From contig CAVHIG010000012.1 of the NCBI GenBank assembly GCA_963636105.1, positions 1 through 36,250 on the forward strand: a stretch of DNA of 36,250 bases. Reading direction: 5' to 3'. This document shows, piece after piece, positions 32,729-36,250 of the stretch. The notes below the pieces were generated by a model, which saw only the letters and a list, made by a program, of their open reading frames with translations, had not been told where the DNA came from and did not search any database. The DNA comes from CAVHIG01 sp963636105. Its GTDB lineage: Bacteria; Bacillota; Clostridia; Peptostreptococcales; Anaerovoracaceae. Each line of letters starts with the position of its first letter. Within the stretch, counting starts at the first letter, position 1. The position numbers were made by a program, and so were the translations under genes.

Positions 32729-33661
32729 TCACTGGCCTATGCCTTTACCCTCATTATTTTGCTTTGTCAGGCCGTCCTTTTTTCCCTTCGTGAATACCGA
32801 AAAATCGATCTCCATTATGAAAAGACTCGCTATCATGAGTACCGCGCCGACATATGCCCTCGGCAAAAGCACTTCGTTTGCGAAAAAATATGCCACAACA
32901 CCCGAAAAAACCGGTTCAAGTGTAAATATGACCCCGACATGCGAGGCTGAGGTATATTGCTGTGCCACGGCCTGCACAATAAAGGCCACGCCTGTGCAAA
33001 AGATTGAAAGGAATATCGCACTGCCCCAGATTTTCGGCGTCGTCGGAAAATGCGGAGTTTCAAAGATCATAGCAAGTATCAGCATAAAAAGCCCGGTAAC
33101 TCCCAGCTGAAATACCCCCAGCTGGAATGCATCGACCCTTTCGCAGGCTACCGCCGTTTCCGTAAGCAAAAGATCTATCGCGTATGCCACAGCGCACATT
33201 ATGCACAGGATGTCTCCTAAAGCCGGTCTGAAATCCTCATTTAGCGTCAGTAAGCCTATGCCGACCACCGAAAGCAGCAGGACAAGAAGAAATTTTTTGC
33301 TCGGCACCTGCTTCTTGAAAATCAAGGCAAGTATGGGTGTAAATACCACCGTGAGCGCGCACAGAAAGCCGGAGTTTGAGATGCTGGTATACATCACGCC
33401 AAAGGTAGCCCCTATGTATACAAAGACCAGCGCAAAGCCCACGAGAAAGCTATACTTGAGCGTCGTCCTATTTATAGGCCTCAGCTTTGGAAAGCTTATG
33501 ACGCAAGCCACCACAAAGGCTCCCAGGAATCTGAAAGCGTTTAGTGTAAATGGCCCCATGTCAGTGAGACAAAGATCCATCAGGTAGTAGGATACTCCCC
33601 AGCATAGCGTCACCAAAAGTAGCATCATGTCGGCACGCACTTGCTTTTGATTGTCCATCAT
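32729..33661 (-). CDS. DMT-superfamily (EamA) transporter
   Basis: 310 residues with ten membrane helices in two EamA repeats: ~12-140 (LCWGVSYYLMDLCL; NAFRFLGAFVVA) and ~150-290 (GDILCIMCAVAYAIDLLLTE; SHVGVIFTLEPVFSGVVAYFF). The E-P motif in the second repeat is characteristic. Substrates in this family are metabolites or amino acids and cannot be read from sequence. It starts 12 bp past the holA stop with an AAAGGCGG site, so it is the second gene of a holA operon. No obvious terminator follows before the nfn promoter. Confidence 0.88.
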   Translation of the reverse strand: MMDNQKQVRADMMLLLVTLCWGVSYYLMDLCLTDMGPFTLNAFRFLGAFVVACVISFPKLRPINRTTLKYSFLVGFALVFVYIGATFGVMYTSISNSGFLCALTVVFTPILALIFKKQVPSKKFLLVLLLSVVGIGLLTLNEDFRPALGDILCIMCAVAYAIDLLLTETAVACERVDAFQLGVFQLGVTGLFMLILAMIFETPHFPTTPKIWGSAIFLSIFCTGVAFIVQAVAQQYTSASHVGVIFTLEPVFSGVVAYFFANEVLLPRAYVGAVLMIASLFIMEIDFSVFTKGKKDGLTKQNNEGKGIGQ

Positions 33662-33673
33662 GTCACCGCCTTT

Positions 33674-34747
33674 CTAAAGCTGAGCTATCAGCATCTCCAG
33701 CGCAAGCTTTATAGGTAGATTCCCTGATTTTACATTTTTATCCACCGAGTATATGCTCATGAGTATGCGATGCAAATCCTGCACAGAATATCTGTCGCGA
33801 AGCTCCATGGCCTTTTTTATACGGAATTCATGCACGCCGAGGATTTTTTTCATCTGCGCCGGGTTCATACGCTCCGCGCTCATCTCTTTTACCGAAAGTA
33901 CGAGCTCAAATTGCGTGGCGAGCAGGGAAAGCGGCAAATATGCCAAAGCATCATCCTTGCCCTCCATAAAGTTCGCAAAAATCCAGTAGGCCTCTTCTTT
34001 CCTTCCGCGGCTGGCCGCTTCTACCATCTCAAAGACGTTTGACTGCGCGTCGCCCTCCACCGAGGCCTTCACGTCCGAGAGTAGAATCTCCTGACCGCTG
34101 CTATGCGCCACTATCTTTTTCAAGTCGTTTTCAAGCGCAAAAAGGTCATATTCCGAATCCTTGTTGTAATATCCGCTCTTTTCGATTATGGCTCGCACCA
34201 TCGGCTCTTCGATGTGCTTTCCAGCTCTTTTGAACCTGCCGCGGATAAAAACTTTGAGTGTAGCATCGTCAAGTGTGTCGAACTGGTACATATGTCCGAT
34301 AGATGATAAATCTTTGACAATCTTTTTGCGTCCATCCACCTTCTCCGCCGAGAGGATCAAAATGCAGCTTTCTGGCATTTCTTTAAAAAATTCCAAAAGC
34401 CGCTTTTCCTCAGCCTCGCCATAGCCCTTGGCCCTGGCGCTCCCAAGCGGCGCAAAATCCCTGACCCAGACCACTCTTTTTTCTGAAAACATGCTGAAGG
34501 TCTCGCAGGCGAGCAATATCTCATCTACGCTCGTGCTTTCGCCCTCAAGCTTCACAAAATCCAGTGCTTTCGCGGCAGGATTTACGTATTTTTTGACTAT
34601 GCAGCCTACAGCCCATTCGACAAAAAACTGCTCGCGTCCGCAAAGAAGAAGGAGGTTTTTGAGTGTCCCTCCCCTTATGTCCTCATCTATCAATTTGTAC
34701 GCGTGAGGCTTTTCAGGTACTCCCCACTGCTTTCTTCTTTCTGCCAT
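33674..34747 (-). CDS. holA: DNA polymerase III subunit delta
   Basis: 357 residues from ATG 34747, chosen for the AAAGGA site; a frame open to 34867 would add an unrelated basic stretch. HolA opens the beta clamp within the clamp loader. Features are the N-terminal LLLLCGREQFFVEWAV, the LEGESTSVDEILLACETFSMFSEKRVVWVRDF strand-helix region, the delta-type LILSAEKVDGRKKIVK, and the C-terminal helical collar domain (YSVQDLHRILMSIYSVDKNVKSG). It is typical in size and order, and is followed by an EamA transporter gene. Confidence 0.94.
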   Translation of the reverse strand: MAERRKQWGVPEKPHAYKLIDEDIRGGTLKNLLLLCGREQFFVEWAVGCIVKKYVNPAAKALDFVKLEGESTSVDEILLACETFSMFSEKRVVWVRDFAPLGSARAKGYGEAEEKRLLEFFKEMPESCILILSAEKVDGRKKIVKDLSSIGHMYQFDTLDDATLKVFIRGRFKRAGKHIEEPMVRAIIEKSGYYNKDSEYDLFALENDLKKIVAHSSGQEILLSDVKASVEGDAQSNVFEMVEAASRGRKEEAYWIFANFMEGKDDALAYLPLSLLATQFELVLSVKEMSAERMNPAQMKKILGVHEFRIKKAMELRDRYSVQDLHRILMSIYSVDKNVKSGNLPIKLALEMLIAQL

Positions 34748-34805
34748 TTTTTCCTTTCTTTTTATTGCAAGCATCCCCCGGCATACGCGAGATTGAGGTT
34801 TTCTT

Positions 34806-34827
34806 GCGGAAACTGCGCAGTTTCCGC
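34806..34827. repeat. 22-bp perfect palindrome in the holA leader
   Basis: Two 11-bp arms, GCGGAAACTGC and GCAGTTTCCGC, with no spacer, between the predicted holA transcription start (~34862) and its ATG. A shorter relative, GCGCAGTTTCCGCGAA, occurs in the feo terminator at 19011. Confidence 0.75.
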
Positions 34828-34868
34828 GAAAAGCCCTCGCAGACGTACTTCCGCAGGCGCTTGACAAT

Positions 34869-34897
34869 ATTTTAACATTTACTCATAGCTATTGCAA
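34869..34897 (-). promoter_or_regulatory. Promoter of holA
   Basis: TTGCAA (34897-34892), 17 bp, TAAAAT (34874-34869) on the minus strand. Confidence 0.7.
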
Positions 34898-34965
34898 GCC
34901 TTACATGCGACTATTATATCATTTTTTTTATGAGCAGTAAACGTAGTAAACGAATGAGAAAATTT

Positions 34966-35003
34966 AAAAACGGGCCGCGAAACTTTAAAGTCCGCAGCCC
35001 GTT
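34966..35003 (-). terminator. Terminator of the broken dehydrogenase gene
   Basis: AACGGGCTGCGGAC / GTTTCGCGGCCCGTT stem with a short TTTAAA loop, followed by five T on the minus strand. Confidence 0.82.
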
Positions 35004-35026
35004 CGGAGAGAGAAGAGGAGGGTAAG

Positions 35027-35426
35027 CTAAATAAGCTCGTTTACGATGGCAACGACGTTCTTTGCGCTGTTTCCACTCTCTACGCCCTTCTGGAAGAGCT
35101 CAAGTATGGAATCTCCGCAAGGTGTCTTTACGCCGACAGAGTGCATAGAATCGAGAATTGTCTTCATAGCTGTTGTTTCGATTCTAAGTGTGCATTCTGA
35201 AGCATCTTCAAACTTACCTGTGTAATTTTTACATTCGTCAGAATATGCAATCATTATCTTCTTCTACTTCATTGAGACTTGGATAATACTTTGCACCTCT
35301 TGAGAGAAACTTTTCTGCAGCGGCTTTATTAAGATCTACGATTGTTACTTCGATACCGCCATTGAGCAGTGCATTGATGATCGAGCTCCCCATTACACCG
35401 CAACCTACAACTGTAATCTTTTTCAT
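35027..35426 (-). pseudogene. Decayed NAD(P)-dependent dehydrogenase (3-hydroxyisobutyrate dehydrogenase-like)
   Basis: Two overlapping frames. 35238-35426 encodes the Rossmann start (KKITVVGCGVMGSSIINALLNGG, GxGxxG-type) and stops after 62 residues at NDCIF. 35027-35254, in another frame, encodes ~75 residues (YTGKFEDASECTLRIETTAMK ... VVAIVNELI) that look like the C-terminal helical tail of the same enzyme family. The ~150-residue middle, including the catalytic Lys region, is missing. So an internal deletion and a frame change have removed function, unless the two pieces are now separate small proteins. A strong promoter and terminator are still present. That the fragments belong to one ancestral gene is inference from order and family resemblance. 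Confidence 0.7.
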
Positions 35427-35496
35427 TTTGGCACTTCCTTTTTCATTTTCCTCTGTTTAGTTGCTATTTACGATAACTCATAACGTAAGTACTATT

Positions 35497-35525
35497 ATAA
35501 TATAATGAAAGCCTGAAATTGTCAA
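35497..35525 (-). promoter_or_regulatory. Strong promoter upstream of the broken dehydrogenase
   Basis: TTGACA (35525-35520), 17 bp, TATTAT (35502-35497) on the minus strand. Confidence 0.72.
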
Positions 35526-35641
35526 GATAAAACTGAAATAAATTTCAAAAAATAAATGCGCACATGAGTACACGGAAAAACCACTCGCTAAAAAATAATA
35601 TAAATTTTACATAAAAGTAGTGCAAAATTATCAGAATGTGA

Positions 35642-35814
35642 TATAATAAGCAGGTCGGAACGTTACAAAGTATTACAAACTTCAGATACTGCAAATATAT
35701 AGTTTTGACAGAACGGGTTATATAGGATTTTTCTCCTAACCTTTTCCTATATACCATTTTACCTAAAAAAATAGCGTAGGCATGAGGTCTTCCCCATTCC
35801 TACGCTGTTTTTTT
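35642..35814 (+). ncRNA. Candidate plus-strand small RNA
   Basis: An extended -10 (TGTGATATAAT, TATAAT at 35642-35647), then ~160 nt with several stem-forming segments (GGTTATATAGGA with TCCTATATACC; AGTAT with ATACT), ending at a strong terminator with seven T (35773-35814). The -35 is poor. No coding frame with a ribosome site was found. The remainder of the 35427-35812 gap is AT-rich. Confidence 0.25.
35765..35814. terminator. Bidirectional terminator
   Basis: AGCGTAGG/CCTACGCT with an 18-nt loop, A7 on the left and T7 on the right. It ends the minus-strand gene at 35813 and could end a plus-strand RNA. Confidence 0.85.
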
Positions 35815-36091
35815 ATACATCCGGAATCATTTTTTTGCAGTTTTTTCCGAATTCCATGACCTTATATGTGAGTGCAAGCTCGCTCTCACTTCCGTCCGCA
35901 AATTCTATGCTCACTGCCTTCATGATACCCACGCCGCAATACGTACTTATAATCTTTTCGATATTCTTCTTTGTGGCCGTTCTTTCGCCCTTATACTCCT
36001 TTTCGAGTACTTCCGCGACCTCTGCCGCGTCAAACGGTGCGTTTTTATCGATTCCGTATTGCAATACTCTCGTCTTGATAGGTAATTTCAT
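35813..36091 (-). CDS. Hypothetical protein, 92 residues, possible winged-helix fold
   Basis: I do not recognise a family. The start is well supported (GAGGAGG upstream). The sequence is soluble, with a charged helical middle (PFDAAEVAEVLEKEYKGERTATKKNIEKIISTYCG) followed by a likely beta pair (AVSIEFADGSESELALTYKVM) and a basic end. The helix-helix-strand-strand order would suit a small winged helix, but that is a guess. It is a single gene with its own terminator; upstream lies a dispersed repeat. Confidence 0.75.
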   Translation of the reverse strand: MKLPIKTRVLQYGIDKNAPFDAAEVAEVLEKEYKGERTATKKNIEKIISTYCGVGIMKAVSIEFADGSESELALTYKVMEFGKNCKKMIPDV

Positions 36092-36160
36092 ACTTGCCGC
36101 CTCCTCTACTCTACGTCTCTCAGATTGAAAAGCTCTGAAGGCTTCGCAAGCACTACAAAG

Positions 36161-36212
36161 ATTTGGTCCCTCAGGTAGGTGTAGGCCGAGCCTCCATGTG
36201 CAAGTCGATTGG
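36161..36212. repeat. Dispersed ~50-bp repeat, copy C
   Basis: GGTCCC-TCA-GGTAGGTGTAGGCCGAG then CCTCCATGTGCAAGTCGATT. Compared with copy A the two halves are in circularly permuted order, as expected of a tandem repeat unit cut at different points. Confidence 0.75.
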
Positions 36213-36250
36213 TTTTCTGGTTACTGTTCAAAGCCCACTATGAACAATTT

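Noticed and set aside
31649..32950. Long plus-strand open frame (433 codons) opposite nfnA
   Set aside because: It is the antisense of a clearly conserved gene and has Cys/Tyr/Ser-rich nonsense composition.
35545..35757. Minus-strand 70-codon frame in the AT-rich gap
   Set aside because: No ribosome site, hydrophobic low-information sequence, overlaps the palindromes and the terminator region.

Overview
The window looks like the chromosome of an anaerobic, low-to-mid GC Bacillota of the class Clostridia (Lachnospiraceae-like is my best guess, not provable here). Reasons: strong AGGAGG-type ribosome binding sites, compact sigma-A promoters (TTGACA-17-TATAAT types), a Nfn-type electron-bifurcating transhydrogenase, FeoAAB iron uptake, an ECF-type thiamine S-component under a TPP riboswitch, a YtgP/SpoVB-type flippase and a Gram-positive type IV pilus locus. 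Every recognised gene is on the minus strand except one DtxR-type regulator at 23061-23444, so the window is best read from right to left.

Left third (1-12.7 kb): a type IV pilus operon. In transcription order: a sigma-A promoter (12688-12716), a ~246-nt leader with a possible 58-codon ORF, a giant 1542-residue prepilin with GLUG-type repeats, a PilX-like membrane-anchored pilus protein, two minor pseudopilins, PilB (extension ATPase with an MshEN-like N-terminus), PilT (retraction ATPase), PilC (platform) and the start of a major pilin PilA with its own promoter, cut by the window edge. The intercistronic gaps hold a family of GCTTTTCGCC/GGCGAAAAGC palindromes, a 40-bp tandem repeat and an alternating array of TACATTTTT repeats. 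Both motor ATPases carry repeat-encoded low-complexity inserts. The giant modular prepilin, probably an adhesin carried on the pilus, is the most interesting object here.

Middle (12.7-23.5 kb): a YczE-like membrane protein fused to two CBS domains, an O6-alkylguanine-DNA alkyltransferase, a histidine phosphatase, a MacB/FtsX-type ABC exporter followed by a small heavy-metal-associated protein, then the ferrous iron operon feoA-feoA-feoB plus a FeoB-associated Cys-rich protein whose C-terminus is shifted out of frame by two bases. A divergently transcribed DtxR-like repressor and two near-perfect iron-box palindromes control the feo promoter.

Right third (23.5-36.25 kb): AddA helicase-nuclease, a MurJ/YtgP-like flippase, thiT behind a TPP riboswitch, a Dabb-domain protein, nfnB-nfnA, a DMT-family transporter downstream of holA (DNA polymerase III delta), a decayed NAD(P)-dependent dehydrogenase with its centre deleted, a possible plus-strand small RNA, and a 92-residue protein of unknown function. 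A dispersed ~50-bp repeat occurs in three unrelated intergenic gaps (21.95, 27.2 and 36.2 kb). No tRNA, rRNA, CRISPR array, insertion sequence or replication origin was seen.
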